Source: Rhodopseudomonas faecalis (GTDB lineage Bacteria; Pseudomonadota; Alphaproteobacteria; Rhizobiales; Xanthobacteraceae). Taken from it: a DNA stretch of 58,254 nucleotides. The notes beneath the pieces are model-generated. The model saw only the letters and a program-made list of their open reading frames with translations, searched no databases and was not told the origin of the DNA. Position numbers and translations under genes: made by a program. This document shows, piece by piece, positions 8,944-18,055 of this stretch; within the stretch, counting starts at the first letter, position 1, and the number at the start of each line of letters is the position of its first letter. Location: assembly GCF_003217325.1 (NCBI RefSeq), contig NZ_QJTI01000025.1:1-58254 (forward strand). Reading direction: 5' to 3'.

Positions 8944-9879
8944 ATGTTCCAGCTTGCGATTCGCTGCTGCACGGTGCCGCTCGTCATGCTGCTGACGATG
9001 GCGATCGCGGCCGCGCAGGACAAAGGCAGCGTCACGCCCAAGCCGCTGCCGGCACTCGCCAATCCCACCGATCCGGCGCTGGCCGCCAAAGAGCTGTTTG
9101 CGCGCAAGCTGAGCGCGGCGGCGTTGCCGCCGCAGCCGATCGGCTTCTATGCCAAAGGGTGCCTCGCGGGCGGCGAAGCGCTGCCGATCAATGGCGAGCA
9201 CTGGCAGGTGATGCGGCTGTCGCGCAACCGCAATTGGGGCCATCCCGATCTGATCGCGATGCTGAAACGGCTGGCAAACGTCGCGCATCGCGACGCCGGC
9301 TGGCCGGGGCTGCTGATCGGCGATCTGTCGCAGCCGCGCGGCGGGCCGATGCTGACCGGCCATGCCAGCCATCAGGTCGGCCTCGATGCCGATATCTGGC
9401 TGACGCCGGCGCCGAACTACCTGCTGTCGCGCAACGAGCGCGAGGAGATGTCGGCGGTGATGATGGTGCGTTCCGACCGGCTCGATATCGACCCGGCGAG
9501 CTGGACGCCGAGCCATCTGCCGGTGATCCGCGCTGCCGCAAGGCAGCCGGAGGTCGACCGCATCTTCGTCAATGCCGCGATCAAGAAGGCGCTCTGCCGC
9601 GAGGCCAAGGGCGACCGCAGCTGGCTCGGCAAGGTGCGGCCGATGTATGGCCACGATTATCACTTCCATATCCGCATCAAGTGCCCGGCTTCGGCCACCG
9701 ATTGCGAAGCGCAGGTGCCGCCGCCGCCCGGCGAAGGCTGCGCGGCCGAGGATTTCGCCTATTGGTTCAGCGACTCGGTGCTGCATCCCAAACCGCCGAA
9801 AACCCCGCCGCCACCCCGGCCGCCGATGACGCTCAGCGATCTGCCGCCGGCTTGCCGCCAGGTGTTGCAGGCGCCGTGA
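8944..9879 (+). CDS. mepA: Penicillin-insensitive murein DD-endopeptidase (MepA family)
   Basis: MepA cleaves D-Ala-mDAP cross-links of peptidoglycan in the periplasm. The 311-residue product has a signal peptide (residues 1-24, ending IAAAQ). Zinc and catalytic residues match Escherichia coli MepA in order and spacing: His143 and Asp150 (ASHQVGLDADIW), His237, His240 and His242 (GHDYHFHIR). The C-terminus is a proline-rich tail (KPPKTPPPPRPP). The frame stays open upstream, but the ATG at 8944 places the signal peptide at the N-terminus and is preferred. It converges with the antiporter gene, with only 9 bases between the stops. Confidence 0.88.
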   Translation: MFQLAIRCCTVPLVMLLTMAIAAAQDKGSVTPKPLPALANPTDPALAAKELFARKLSAAALPPQPIGFYAKGCLAGGEALPINGEHWQVMRLSRNRNWGHPDLIAMLKRLANVAHRDAGWPGLLIGDLSQPRGGPMLTGHASHQVGLDADIWLTPAPNYLLSRNEREEMSAVMMVRSDRLDIDPASWTPSHLPVIRAAARQPEVDRIFVNAAIKKALCREAKGDRSWLGKVRPMYGHDYHFHIRIKCPASATDCEAQVPPPPGEGCAAEDFAYWFSDSVLHPKPPKTPPPPRPPMTLSDLPPACRQVLQAP

Positions 9880-9888
9880 GTGCGCCGA

Positions 9889-11685
9889 TCAGGGCTCGGT
9901 GAGCAGCGACCAGGCGCGCGCCGCGGTGCGCTTGACTCGCCCGAACGGCGACAATGGCGGCGGCGGCGCCTCTTCATCCTCCGGCAGCCGCAAGCCCACC
10001 ACATTGACGCGGCCGCCGCCGATGCTGCGCGCCACCAGCACGATCGAATCGAGCGGCAGCGTCGCGCCCTGCTTGGGCGCATGATCGAGATGGATGTCGA
10101 AATAATCGGCCGCGGTGAGATGGGCGTCGCTGGGATCGACGCTGAGGCCATAGGCGACCGCGATGTCGCCGAGCGTGACATCGCCGGCCACCATGAAATC
10201 GCCGAGCAGATGCGGGTCGGGCATGGCGCTCGGCACCATGTCGGTGAAAAACCGATCGAGCGCCTGGGCCTTTTCCGGCGGCGCCAGCAGATAGAGATAA
10301 TCGCCGGCCACGATCGGCGCGGCTTCGTCCGGCATGAGAATGCGCTCGTCGCGGATCACCAGCGTCGGCTTCGACCAGGACGGGATCAGGCCGCGCTTCA
10401 GATACAGGCTTTTCGGCCGCACCGCGTAGCCGACCAGCTGCTGTTCGAGCTGTCCTGGTAGATCGAGCTCGACCCGGCGCGGTCCGCGATCGGCGCGCGG
10501 CAACGCGACGTGCAGCTTGCGCGCCGCAAAGCCGAGCGTCCAGCCTTGCAACAGCAGCGAGATCAGCACCACCACGAACGCGACGTCGAAATACAGATAA
10601 GCGTGCGACAGCCCGACCAGCATCGGGATCGAGGCCAGGAAGATGCCGACCGCGCCGCGCAGCCCGACCCAGGCGATGAACAGCCGTTCGCGCCAGCTGA
10701 ACCGGAACGGCGCCAGGCAGATGAACACCGCCAGCGGCCGCGCCACCAGCATCAAGGCCATCGCGACTGCTACGGCCGGCAACGCGCTGCTCAGCAGCCG
10801 CTGCGGCGAGGCCAGCAGCCCGAGCAGCACGAACATCACGATCTGCGCCAGCCAGGTGGCGGCGTCGAGAAAGGTCACCACCGAATTATGGGCGCGGGTC
10901 GGCCGGTTGCCGATCACGATGCCGGCGAGATAGACCGCCAAAAAGCCGGAGGCGTGCGCGATCTGGGTGGCGCCGAAAATCACCAGCGCCGCGGTGGTCA
11001 CGAACGGCGCGTGCAGGCCCTGCGGCAGCGCCACCCGGTTGAGCGCCATCACCACCAAAAGCCCGCCGACGATGCCGAACACCGCGCCGAACAGCGCGTC
11101 CCAGGCCAGATGCATGAGCACCCGCGACAGCGAACCGTCGCCGACTGAGATCAGCTCGACCAGCATCAAAGTCAGGAACACCGCGAACGGATCGTTGGTG
11201 CCGGATTCGACCTCGAGCGTGGCACCGACCCTTGGCCGCAGCCGCAAGCCCTGGGCATGGATCAGCAGAAACACCGCCGCGGCGTCGGTCGAGGCCACCA
11301 CCGCGCCGATCAGCAGCGATTCGGTCCAGTTCAAATCCAGCGCATAGCGCGCCACCGGCGCGGTGATCAGCGCGGTCAGCAGCACGCCGACCGTCGCCAG
11401 GATCGAGGCCGGGCCCCACACGGTCTGAATGGTCTGGAACCGGGTTTTCAGGCCGCCGTCGAACAGAATCAGCGCCAGCGCCACCGAGCCGACCAGATAG
11501 GTGGTCTGCAGATCGTCAAAGCGCAGCCCGCCGGGGCCGGCGTCGCCGGCAAACATACCGATGCCGAGGAACACCAGCAGCAACGGCGCGCCAAAGCGCA
11601 GCGCCAGCAGGCTGGACAGGATTCCCGCCATCACCAGCGCCGCACCGAGCAGAATGGCTATGCTGACTGCGTCGAGTGAGGCCAT
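9889..11685 (-). CDS. nhaP2: Potassium/proton antiporter, CPA1 family (NhaP2/CvrA-like)
   Basis: This 598-residue inner-membrane antiporter has about twelve membrane helices over residues 1-400, including ASTDAAAVF and VESGTNDPFAVF, the Asp-bearing motifs of CPA1 exchangers. A cytosolic RCK_C (TrkA-C)-like domain follows (about 405-475), then a CorC/HlyC-type transporter-associated domain (about 490-580). This three-part architecture is typical of NhaP2/CvrA, which exports K+ in exchange for H+. It sits next to an MscS channel on the opposite strand, suggesting an osmotic and ion-balance locus. Confidence 0.88.
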   Translation of the reverse strand: MASLDAVSIAILLGAALVMAGILSSLLALRFGAPLLLVFLGIGMFAGDAGPGGLRFDDLQTTYLVGSVALALILFDGGLKTRFQTIQTVWGPASILATVGVLLTALITAPVARYALDLNWTESLLIGAVVASTDAAAVFLLIHAQGLRLRPRVGATLEVESGTNDPFAVFLTLMLVELISVGDGSLSRVLMHLAWDALFGAVFGIVGGLLVVMALNRVALPQGLHAPFVTTAALVIFGATQIAHASGFLAVYLAGIVIGNRPTRAHNSVVTFLDAATWLAQIVMFVLLGLLASPQRLLSSALPAVAVAMALMLVARPLAVFICLAPFRFSWRERLFIAWVGLRGAVGIFLASIPMLVGLSHAYLYFDVAFVVVLISLLLQGWTLGFAARKLHVALPRADRGPRRVELDLPGQLEQQLVGYAVRPKSLYLKRGLIPSWSKPTLVIRDERILMPDEAAPIVAGDYLYLLAPPEKAQALDRFFTDMVPSAMPDPHLLGDFMVAGDVTLGDIAVAYGLSVDPSDAHLTAADYFDIHLDHAPKQGATLPLDSIVLVARSIGGGRVNVVGLRLPEDEEAPPPPLSPFGRVKRTAARAWSLLTEP

Positions 11686-11856
11686 GGTCCTTCGCTAGCG
11701 CGGGAATCGCTTAATGTTCAATATCGGTAGCTTGGGGTGGCGCCAATCCGCTGTCACCCGGCAAATGCCGGTCTTTCTCTCAATCTGGCCTAAAATGCCC
11801 GCATTCGGTATGCACCACAGCCGACCGCCCTGCCCCGCATGCATGATGGATGACCG

Positions 11857-13209
11857 ATGGACCTGGATCTGAACCTGACCGCGATTTACGAGGCCCTGCT
11901 CGCCGGAGCGCGCTCCGTCGGCGCGGAAGTGACCTCGCCGTGGTTCTACTTCCAGCTCGGCCTGATCATGATCGGCACGGGCATCAGCTATGCAGTCGGC
12001 GCCGTGGTGCGCTCGCGCGTCGATCTCGGCCACATGACCATGGGCTGGCCGGCGCCGCTGCGGCTGTTCGGCCGGGTGCTGGTCGGCAGCGCCTCGACCG
12101 CGGTGTTCGCGATCGTGATGATCGCGGCGCGCGCCGGCATGATCGCCTGGACCTGGCCCAGCCGCAGTTATCTGCTCGCCGTCGCTGCCAAGCTGGCGCT
12201 GGCTTGGCTGGTGATCCGGCTCGCCACCAGCATGATCCGCAACGGCTTCCTGGTGCGGCTGGTGTCGCTGTCGGCCTGGCTGGTCGCCGCGCTCAGCATT
12301 CTCGGCCAGCTCGAAGCCACCGTGGATGCGCTCGATTCAGTGGCGATCATGATCAGCGGGCTGCGGCTGACGCCGCTGCTCGTGATCAAGCTGACGGTGC
12401 TGCTCGGCGTCGCGCTGTGGCTGACCAATGTCGCCAGCCGGTTCCTGGAAGGCCGGATCGCGCAGTCGCGCGACCTGACGCCGTCGATTCAAGTGCTGCT
12501 GATCAAGCTCGTGCGGGTCGGCCTGATGGTGGTCGCGGTCGCGGTGGTGCTGAGTTCGGTCGGCATCAACCTGTCGGCGCTGGCAATCTTCTCCGGCGCG
12601 ATCGGCGTCGGTATCGGTCTTGGCTTGCAGAAGATCGTCGCCAATTTCATCAGCGGCGTGATCCTGCTGGCCGACAAATCGGTGAAACCGGGTGATCTGG
12701 TCACGATCGGCGACAGTTCCGGCCGGATCAGCGCGATGAACACCCGCTACATCTCGGTGGCGGCGGGCGATGGCCGCGAGTTCCTGATCCCGAACGAGGA
12801 TCTGGTGACCCAGAAGGTGGTGAACTGGACCTACACCGACAAAAATACCCTGGTGAAGGTCAATTTCGGCACCAATTACGAGGCCGACCCGCGGCTGGTG
12901 TGCCAATTGGCGGTCGGGATCGCCGCGAAATCGCCGCGCGCCACCAAGGGCAAGACCCCGACCTGCCTTTTGACCGAATTCGCCGAAGCCGGGATGAAAT
13001 TCACCCTGACTTTCTGGATTTCGGAGCCGGATGGCATGGACGGCGTGCGCAGCGACGTGATGTTGGCGCTGTGGGACGCCTTCAAGCGCGAAGGCATCAA
13101 GGTGCCGACCCCGATCCGCGAAATCCGGGTACGCGACGGCGCGCTGGCGGTGGAGGCCACGATCGACGGTCCGCATGGCGGCCCGGTTCCTAGCGCTGGG
13201 CTGGCATGA
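11857..13209 (+). CDS. MscS-family mechanosensitive channel
   Basis: The 450-residue protein has five to six predicted N-terminal membrane helices, more than the three of E. coli MscS, then the conserved pore helix (GVGIGLGLQKIVANFISGVIL, about residues 247-267). The beta domain follows (VKPGDLVTIG and IPNEDLVTQKVVNWTY), then the alpha/beta cytosolic domain. It should open under membrane tension during hypo-osmotic shock. The ATG follows a short leader after the divergent antiporter gene. Confidence 0.88.
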   Translation: MDLDLNLTAIYEALLAGARSVGAEVTSPWFYFQLGLIMIGTGISYAVGAVVRSRVDLGHMTMGWPAPLRLFGRVLVGSASTAVFAIVMIAARAGMIAWTWPSRSYLLAVAAKLALAWLVIRLATSMIRNGFLVRLVSLSAWLVAALSILGQLEATVDALDSVAIMISGLRLTPLLVIKLTVLLGVALWLTNVASRFLEGRIAQSRDLTPSIQVLLIKLVRVGLMVVAVAVVLSSVGINLSALAIFSGAIGVGIGLGLQKIVANFISGVILLADKSVKPGDLVTIGDSSGRISAMNTRYISVAAGDGREFLIPNEDLVTQKVVNWTYTDKNTLVKVNFGTNYEADPRLVCQLAVGIAAKSPRATKGKTPTCLLTEFAEAGMKFTLTFWISEPDGMDGVRSDVMLALWDAFKREGIKVPTPIREIRVRDGALAVEATIDGPHGGPVPSAGLA

Positions 13210-13288
13210 CCCCGGCCCCTTTGGCTTGCGCGAACCGGCACGATCACTAGATTGACCGTCACATTCCCATCTCAAGGCGTTCCAATCC

Positions 13289-14113
13289 ATGAGCTATGTC
13301 GAGGCTTCAGAAACCGCATTGCGTAAAACCGGACAAATCAAGCTGCATGGTCCGAGCGGCTTTGCCGGAATGCGCAAGGCTGGCGCCCTGGTGGCGCAAT
13401 GCCTGGACGCGCTGGTGGATGTGATCAAGCCGGGCGTGACCACCGCCCATATCGACGATCTGGTGCGCGATTTCGCGTTCAGCCACGGCGCATTCCCGGC
13501 GACGCTGATGTATCGCGGCTATCGCTATTGCTGCTGCACCTCGATCAACCACGTGGTCTGCCACGGCATGCCCAATGACCGGCCGCTCAAGGAAGGCGAC
13601 ATCGTCAATGTCGACGTCACCTTGATCGTCGACGGCTGGTATGGCGATTCCAGCCGGATGTATCCGGTCGGCGCGATCGCCCGCAAAGCCGAGCGGCTGA
13701 TCGACGTCACCTATGAGTCGCTGCTGCGCGGTATTGCCGCCGTGAAACCCGGCGCCACCACCGGCGATATCGGCCACGCCATTCAGAGCTTTGTCGAACC
13801 GCAGCAGATGAGCGTGGTGCGCGATTTCTGCGGCCATGGCCTCGGCCGGCTGTTCCATGACGAGCCGAACATCATTCACATCGGCAATCCGGGCCAGGGC
13901 GTCACGCTCAAGCCGGGCATGTTCTTCACCATCGAGCCGATGATCAATCTCGGCAAACCCTATGTGAAGGTGCTGTCCGACGGCTGGACCGCGGTGACCC
14001 GCGACCGCTCGCTGTCGGCGCAGTTCGAGCATTCGATCGGCGTCACCGAAACCGGCTGCGAAATCTTCACGCTGTCGCCGAAGGGCCTCGACAAGCCGCC
14101 GCTGCAGGGCTGA
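13289..14113 (+). CDS. map: Methionine aminopeptidase, type I
   Basis: This enzyme removes the initiator methionine from nascent proteins. The 274 residues match the type I fold. The metal ligands Asp109, Asp120, His183, Glu216 and Glu247 keep the exact spacing of E. coli Map (97/108/171/204/235), and His92 corresponds to its substrate-binding histidine. The start at residues MSYVEASETALRK fits the family. radC lies 4.3 kb downstream. In related genomes I recall these two genes lying close together, so the DNA between may be an insertion; that comparison is from memory. Confidence 0.95.
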   Translation: MSYVEASETALRKTGQIKLHGPSGFAGMRKAGALVAQCLDALVDVIKPGVTTAHIDDLVRDFAFSHGAFPATLMYRGYRYCCCTSINHVVCHGMPNDRPLKEGDIVNVDVTLIVDGWYGDSSRMYPVGAIARKAERLIDVTYESLLRGIAAVKPGATTGDIGHAIQSFVEPQQMSVVRDFCGHGLGRLFHDEPNIIHIGNPGQGVTLKPGMFFTIEPMINLGKPYVKVLSDGWTAVTRDRSLSAQFEHSIGVTETGCEIFTLSPKGLDKPPLQG

Positions 14114-14145
14114 GCGGGCCGCTCGCCCACCTGCGCCTCACCACA

Positions 14146-14307
14146 TCCGGGGCGCGCACCCTTGCCACGTCATTCCGGGGCGCGCACCCTCGCCACGTCA
14201 TTCCGGGGCACGCGCAGCGCGAACCTGGAATCCAGACCTTGTGACAAAGACCGCCGCAAAGCCGGGAGATTCCAGGTTCGCGCGCTATGCGCGCGCCCCG
14301 GAATGAC
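14146..14307. repeat. 28-bp direct repeats leading into a large palindrome
   Basis: Two 28-bp tandem copies (14146-14173 and 14174-14201, one mismatch) begin TCCGGGGCGCGCACCC and end GCCACGTCAT. They run into a palindrome (14197-14307) whose arms read GTCATTCCGGGG at the left and CCCCGGAATGAC at the right. Inner arms GCGAACCTGGAATC and GATTCCAGGTTCGC flank a spacer of about 40 bases. This is a dispersed intergenic repeat type. It may end map transcription. Confidence 0.75.
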
Positions 14308-14482
14308 AGGCTTGGGCCAGCGCGCCTTGCCGCCCGCCGCGCCGCGGGCCGCGCCGCGGGCCGGCCTTTTCGCCTTCGCGCCGTCAGCCTTGCCGCTTTC
14401 AGCCCTGCCGCTTTAAGCCCTGCCGCTTGCCCCCGTGCCACTGTCAGCCTTGCCGCGGGCAGCTTTGGCGGCGCCGGCGCCA

Positions 14483-14514
14483 TTGACAACGCGCTCGCCT
14501 CTCGACAATCTACA
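14483..14514 (+). promoter_or_regulatory. Candidate MerR-type promoter with a long spacer
   Basis: A perfect -35 box TTGACA (14483-14488) is followed after 19-20 bases by ATCTAC/TCTACA as a possible -10. MerR-family promoters typically have 19-20 base spacers, so this fits autoregulation of the downstream MerR gene. The alternative 17-base spacing gives only CAATCT, a weak -10. Within the spacer GACAAC and GACAAT form a direct repeat. Confidence 0.4.
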
Positions 14515-14531
14515 CCCAACGTCAGGTTTAC

Positions 14532-14933
14532 ATGAGGTCAGTCTTGTCGTCGCTAATGCAGATCGGGGAGTTGTCGGAACGGGCCGGGGTCACCCACCGC
14601 ACCATCCACTATTATGAGCGGCTCGGCCTGGTGCGACCGGCCGAGCGCGAGGGCTCGGGCTATCGCTATTACGACGAGAGCGCGCTGAAGCGGCTTGAGA
14701 AGATCGCCGCGCTGAAACGGCTCGGTCTCAGCCTCGACGATATCGCCGCGGTGATCGACCTGTATTTCGCCGACGCCACCGGCATCAAAGGCAAGGAAAA
14801 GGTGCTGGAGATCCTGCAGGCGCAGCTCAGCCGCACCGAGACCCAGCTTCAGGAACTGACGGCGTTCAAGCACGACCTCACCGCCAATATCGCCCGTATG
14901 CACGCGCTGATCGCCGACGCGAAGCGCAAATAA
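14532..14933 (+). CDS. MerR-family transcriptional regulator
   Basis: The 133-residue protein has the winged-helix MerR domain: MQIGELSERAGVTHRTIHYYERLGLV, then SGYRYYDES and LKRLEKIAALKRLGLSLDDI. A C-terminal coiled coil (about 85-125) mediates dimerization. There is no cysteine-rich effector loop, so a metal sensor of MerR/CueR type is unlikely. The first ATG has an AGG-type site six bases upstream. The ATG eight codons later gives the classical MQIGEL start but lacks a good ribosome site, so either is possible. It directly precedes the MFS gene, its probable target. Confidence 0.85.
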   Translation: MRSVLSSLMQIGELSERAGVTHRTIHYYERLGLVRPAEREGSGYRYYDESALKRLEKIAALKRLGLSLDDIAAVIDLYFADATGIKGKEKVLEILQAQLSRTETQLQELTAFKHDLTANIARMHALIADAKRK

Positions 14934-14957
14934 CGTCCTCAACCGGAACCAACAGCC

Positions 14958-16151
14958 ATGCCACGCCCTAAATCTACAGTTAACGTCAGCTTTCAATCAA
15001 ACAACCTGACCGGCCGGCACGGCGCGCTGCTGGCGCTGCTGATGGTCTGCGGCCTCACCGTGGTCGGGCAGCTCTATCTGACCATCCCGCTGGTCGCCGC
15101 GATCGGCGCGCAATTCGGCGTCGAGCCGGGTGAGGCGGCGTTGAGCGGCACCGCGTTCGGCATCGCCTATGCCGCTGGCTTCCTGATCTTTGGCGGGCTG
15201 TCCGATCGTTTCGGCCGCAAGCGCGTCATTGTGCTGGGACTGGCCGCGACCGCGCTGGCCACGCTGCTGGTCGGGCTGATGCCGAGCTTCGGCTGGCTGT
15301 TGGCGGCGCGCGCGCTGCAGGGACTATGCGCGTCGATCTTTCCGCCCGCGGCGCTGTCGCTGGTGACCGAGGAATTGCCGCCGCCGCATCGCCCGCTCGG
15401 CGTGTCGCTGATGAGCTTTGCGTTTCTGGTGGCGGCGCCGGCGGCGCAATTACTGGCGGCGTCGAGCGGCCTGTCGCTGGCCGCGCTGATGCTGGCGCTG
15501 GCGCCCGGCTATCTGCTCGGCGCGCTCGGGCTATGGTTTGCCGCTGCGGCGCCCGGCCCCACCAACCTTCCCGGCGCGGCACCGGCTGCGGCTCCTGCGA
15601 CGAGCCTGCTGCGCGATGGCGGCATTATTGCCGCCTGGGCCGCGGCGCTGACCGTGCTGTTCGGCTTTGTCTGCTTCTTCAGCGGAGTGCAAGCGACCGC
15701 GCCGCAGCTCGGCGTCGATCCGCAGGCCGTGCGCCTGTTCGGGCTGCCGGCGCTGGCGTTCGCCTTTGCGGCCGCGCCGCTGGCGCGCAGCTATGGCCCG
15801 GCGATCACCGCCAGTTTTGGCCTGGTGGTGGCGGCGCTGGCGCTTGGCCTCGCCGCCTTGGCACTGCCGACCCTGCTGTTGGTCGCAAGCGCGCTGCTCT
15901 CGGCCGGCGTGGCACTGGCGGTGCCGGGGCTGATCGCAACGGTCGCCAACCGCGCCAGTGCTTGCAATCGCGCCCGGGCGCTCGCGATCTACACCTTTGC
16001 GCTGTTCCTGGGCGCCAGCCTCGCGCCGCCACTGGCGCAGCGGCTGGCCACGCTCGCCGCCGCGGCGCTGTGGCTCGTGCCCGCAGCTCTGCTGCTCGTG
16101 GCCGCTCTCGGCCTGATCATCACCACTCGCCGCACCGCACAGCCAAGCTGA
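14958..16151 (+). CDS. MFS transporter (drug/metabolite efflux type)
   Basis: The 397-residue product has about twelve membrane helices. The loop between helices 2 and 3 carries LSDRFGRKRVIVLG, the MFS motif A. It resembles YnfM/CynX-like and DHA1 exporters, but the substrate cannot be read from sequence. It lies 24 bases after the MerR gene, so regulator and pump probably share a transcript. A secreted-protein gene starts 12 bases after its stop. Confidence 0.85.
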   Translation: MPRPKSTVNVSFQSNNLTGRHGALLALLMVCGLTVVGQLYLTIPLVAAIGAQFGVEPGEAALSGTAFGIAYAAGFLIFGGLSDRFGRKRVIVLGLAATALATLLVGLMPSFGWLLAARALQGLCASIFPPAALSLVTEELPPPHRPLGVSLMSFAFLVAAPAAQLLAASSGLSLAALMLALAPGYLLGALGLWFAAAAPGPTNLPGAAPAAAPATSLLRDGGIIAAWAAALTVLFGFVCFFSGVQATAPQLGVDPQAVRLFGLPALAFAFAAAPLARSYGPAITASFGLVVAALALGLAALALPTLLLVASALLSAGVALAVPGLIATVANRASACNRARALAIYTFALFLGASLAPPLAQRLATLAAAALWLVPAALLLVAALGLIITTRRTAQPS

Positions 16152-16163
16152 AAGGACCTGCCG

Positions 16164-16832
16164 ATGCCCCGCCCCGCTCTCTCCCGCGTTCTCGCCGCAC
16201 TTGGCGCGATCGCCAGCGCCACCAATGTCGCCTCCGCCGACGCAGTTAAGGGAACCAGCATGACCGCAACCACTATCACCGCCCGCCCCGCCGCCGCGAT
16301 TATCGACAGCTATCTGCCGGCTGGCTACCGCGAGGCCGCCCGCCGCGCCGTCACCGTCGATGGCGAAGCCGCCGAACTGGTGCGCTATCAGCGCACGGAC
16401 GGCCGCAACGCCGCGCTCGGCGGCGAGCATTTCAGCACCGTGATCGCCGCCAATGGCCGGCTCAAAGGCTTCGCCCGCATCGACCTCGATCTGGTCGGCG
16501 GCGCGCTGCCGAGCCGCGACCAGGCGCAGGCGATCGCGATGGAGTTTTTGGCGCAGGCCGCGCCCGATCTGCTGCGCTCGCTGAAGATCAGCTGGATCGA
16601 GCCGCATGACGAACCGCTGCGCGTCACCCGCGACGGCCGCAGCGAAGAACTGACGCTGACCGGCATGAAGGTGAAGATGCGCAACACCGCCGATGGCCGC
16701 TGGATGTGGGTGATCGTCGGCGCCGATCGCAAGGTGATGGTGTTCGAGCGCGATATCGTCTGGATCACCATGCCCGGCAAGCGCGGCACCGAAAAATGGC
16801 TGCACGATTCCTGGCTGGCCGAACGCAGCTAA
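16164..16832 (+). CDS. Secreted protein of unknown function, third gene of the MerR-MFS operon
   Basis: I do not recognise this 222-residue protein. Residues 1-27 look like a signal peptide ending in ASADA. The mature part is alpha/beta and soluble-looking, with the segments HFSTVIAANGRLKGFARIDL and RWMWVIVGADRKVMVFERDI suggesting a PepSY/YcdB-like beta sheet; this is tentative. A ribosome site (AAGGAC) precedes this ATG. A second good site (AAGGGA) precedes an in-frame ATG at 16260, which would give a cytosolic form. Co-transcription with the MFS gene is likely. Confidence 0.7.
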   Translation: MPRPALSRVLAALGAIASATNVASADAVKGTSMTATTITARPAAAIIDSYLPAGYREAARRAVTVDGEAAELVRYQRTDGRNAALGGEHFSTVIAANGRLKGFARIDLDLVGGALPSRDQAQAIAMEFLAQAAPDLLRSLKISWIEPHDEPLRVTRDGRSEELTLTGMKVKMRNTADGRWMWVIVGADRKVMVFERDIVWITMPGKRGTEKWLHDSWLAERS

Positions 16833-16859
16833 TATCCTGCCTGATCGGCAGGCCGTCGA

Positions 16860-17900
16860 TCAGCCCGCTTTACGAGCCTTGCCGCCCGCCGCGCCGCGGG
16901 CGGTCTTTTTCGGCTTGGGGCCGGCCGTTTTCGGCTCGTCGGCCTTGCTACTATCCGCCTTGTTACTATCCGCCTTGTTACTATCCGCCTTGGCGCTGCT
17001 GCCCTTGGAACCCGAACCGCTGATCGGCAGCAGCATTTCCTTTTGCCCGGCCGCGGTCTTGCGCTTCCTGCCCTTGGCCGGCTTGGCGGAAGCCTTGTCG
17101 GCAGCGGCGGGTTTGGCAACCTGAGCATCGCTGCCGAGGCTGCGGCGCAGCGCCTCCATCAGATCGATGACATTGTCGCCCTTCGGCCGCGCCTTGGCGG
17201 CGATCGGCTGACCGTTGCGCTTCTTGTTGATCAGCTCGGTCAGCGCCGCCTCATAGTGATCCTCAAAACTGTCCGGCTCGAACGGCCCGGATTTCTGCTC
17301 GACGATGTGGCGGGCGAGGTCGAGCATATCCTTGGTGACTTTGACCTCCTGAATGCCGTCGAAATAATCGGCGGCACTGCGCACCTCATAGGGATAGCGC
17401 AGCAGCATGCCCATCAGCCCATTGTCGCGCGGCTGCAGCGCGATCACGTGTTCGCGGTTGGTCAGCACCACCCGCGCCAGCGCCACCCGATCCAGCTCGC
17501 GAATGGTCTCGCGGATCACCGCATAGGCGTCATGGCCGACCTTGCCGTCCGGCACGATGTAATAGGGCCGCATGTAATACAGGTCGTCGATCTCATCTTT
17601 CGGCACAAAGCGGTCGATCTCGATGGTGCGGGTCGATTCCAGCGCGATCGCCTCGAGTTCGTCCTTGCTGATCTCGACAAAACTGTCGGTATCGACCTGA
17701 TAACCTTTGGCGATGTCTTCCGGCGCCACTTCCTCGCCGGTCTCGGCATCGACCTTGAGGTATTTGATGCGGTGGCCGGTGGCACGGTTGATCTGATTAA
17801 AACTGATTTTCTCGGCCTCGGAGGTTGCCGGATACAGCGCCACCGGGCAGGTCACCAGCGACAGCCGCAAAAACCCCTTCCAATTGGCGCGCGGGGCCAT
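16860..17900 (-). CDS. ku: Ku protein (bacterial non-homologous end joining)
   Basis: Bacterial Ku forms a homodimeric ring on DNA ends and recruits LigD. The N-terminus MAPRANWKGFLRLSLVTCPVALYPATSE is characteristic, and the beta-barrel core runs to about residue 255. A long lysine/alanine-rich tail follows (about 265-346), with three tandem SNKAD/SSKAD units. Ku tails modulate DNA binding and LigD contact. No ligD is present in the window. It converges with the secreted-protein gene and sits between map and radC. Confidence 0.93.
   Translation of the reverse strand: MAPRANWKGFLRLSLVTCPVALYPATSEAEKISFNQINRATGHRIKYLKVDAETGEEVAPEDIAKGYQVDTDSFVEISKDELEAIALESTRTIEIDRFVPKDEIDDLYYMRPYYIVPDGKVGHDAYAVIRETIRELDRVALARVVLTNREHVIALQPRDNGLMGMLLRYPYEVRSAADYFDGIQEVKVTKDMLDLARHIVEQKSGPFEPDSFEDHYEAALTELINKKRNGQPIAAKARPKGDNVIDLMEALRRSLGSDAQVAKPAAADKASAKPAKGRKRKTAAGQKEMLLPISGSGSKGSSAKADSNKADSNKADSSKADEPKTAGPKPKKTARGAAGGKARKAG
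16942..16986. repeat. 15-bp tandem repeat (x3) in the Ku tail
   Basis: Three back-to-back 15-bp units (GCCTTGTTACTATCC on the plus strand; the first has one change) encode the pentapeptide repeats of the Ku C-terminal tail. The repeat is in frame, so copy-number change would only lengthen or shorten the tail. Confidence 0.9.
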
Positions 17901-18055
17901 GGCCCGTTACTCCCTACTCGCACACGCAAGGCGCCGGATGGTGCCGGCCACGGCCCTGCCCTTCGGGAACCGGCGGCGATTCAAGCAACGGCTCTCGGAT
18001 TCGTTCCGCAGGTTGCTATATTGAGGGGCAGAGGGCGTGAGACAGGAGTCTCAAC

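Larger units (their letters stand above)
14114..14531. other. Gene-free spacer after map, repetitive
   Basis: No supportable gene. Besides the palindrome there is a GC-rich stretch (about 14330-14460) with repeated GCGGGCCGC blocks and degenerate copies of a CCTTGCCGCTTTCAG-like unit. Short open frames across it are low-complexity and not conserved-looking. The last 50 bases hold the putative promoter of the MerR gene. Confidence 0.5.

Noticed and set aside
16860-17900. Ku as part of a local ku-ligD operon
   Set aside because: No ligase or polymerase domain gene is adjacent; neighbours are a secreted protein and a small repeat protein.
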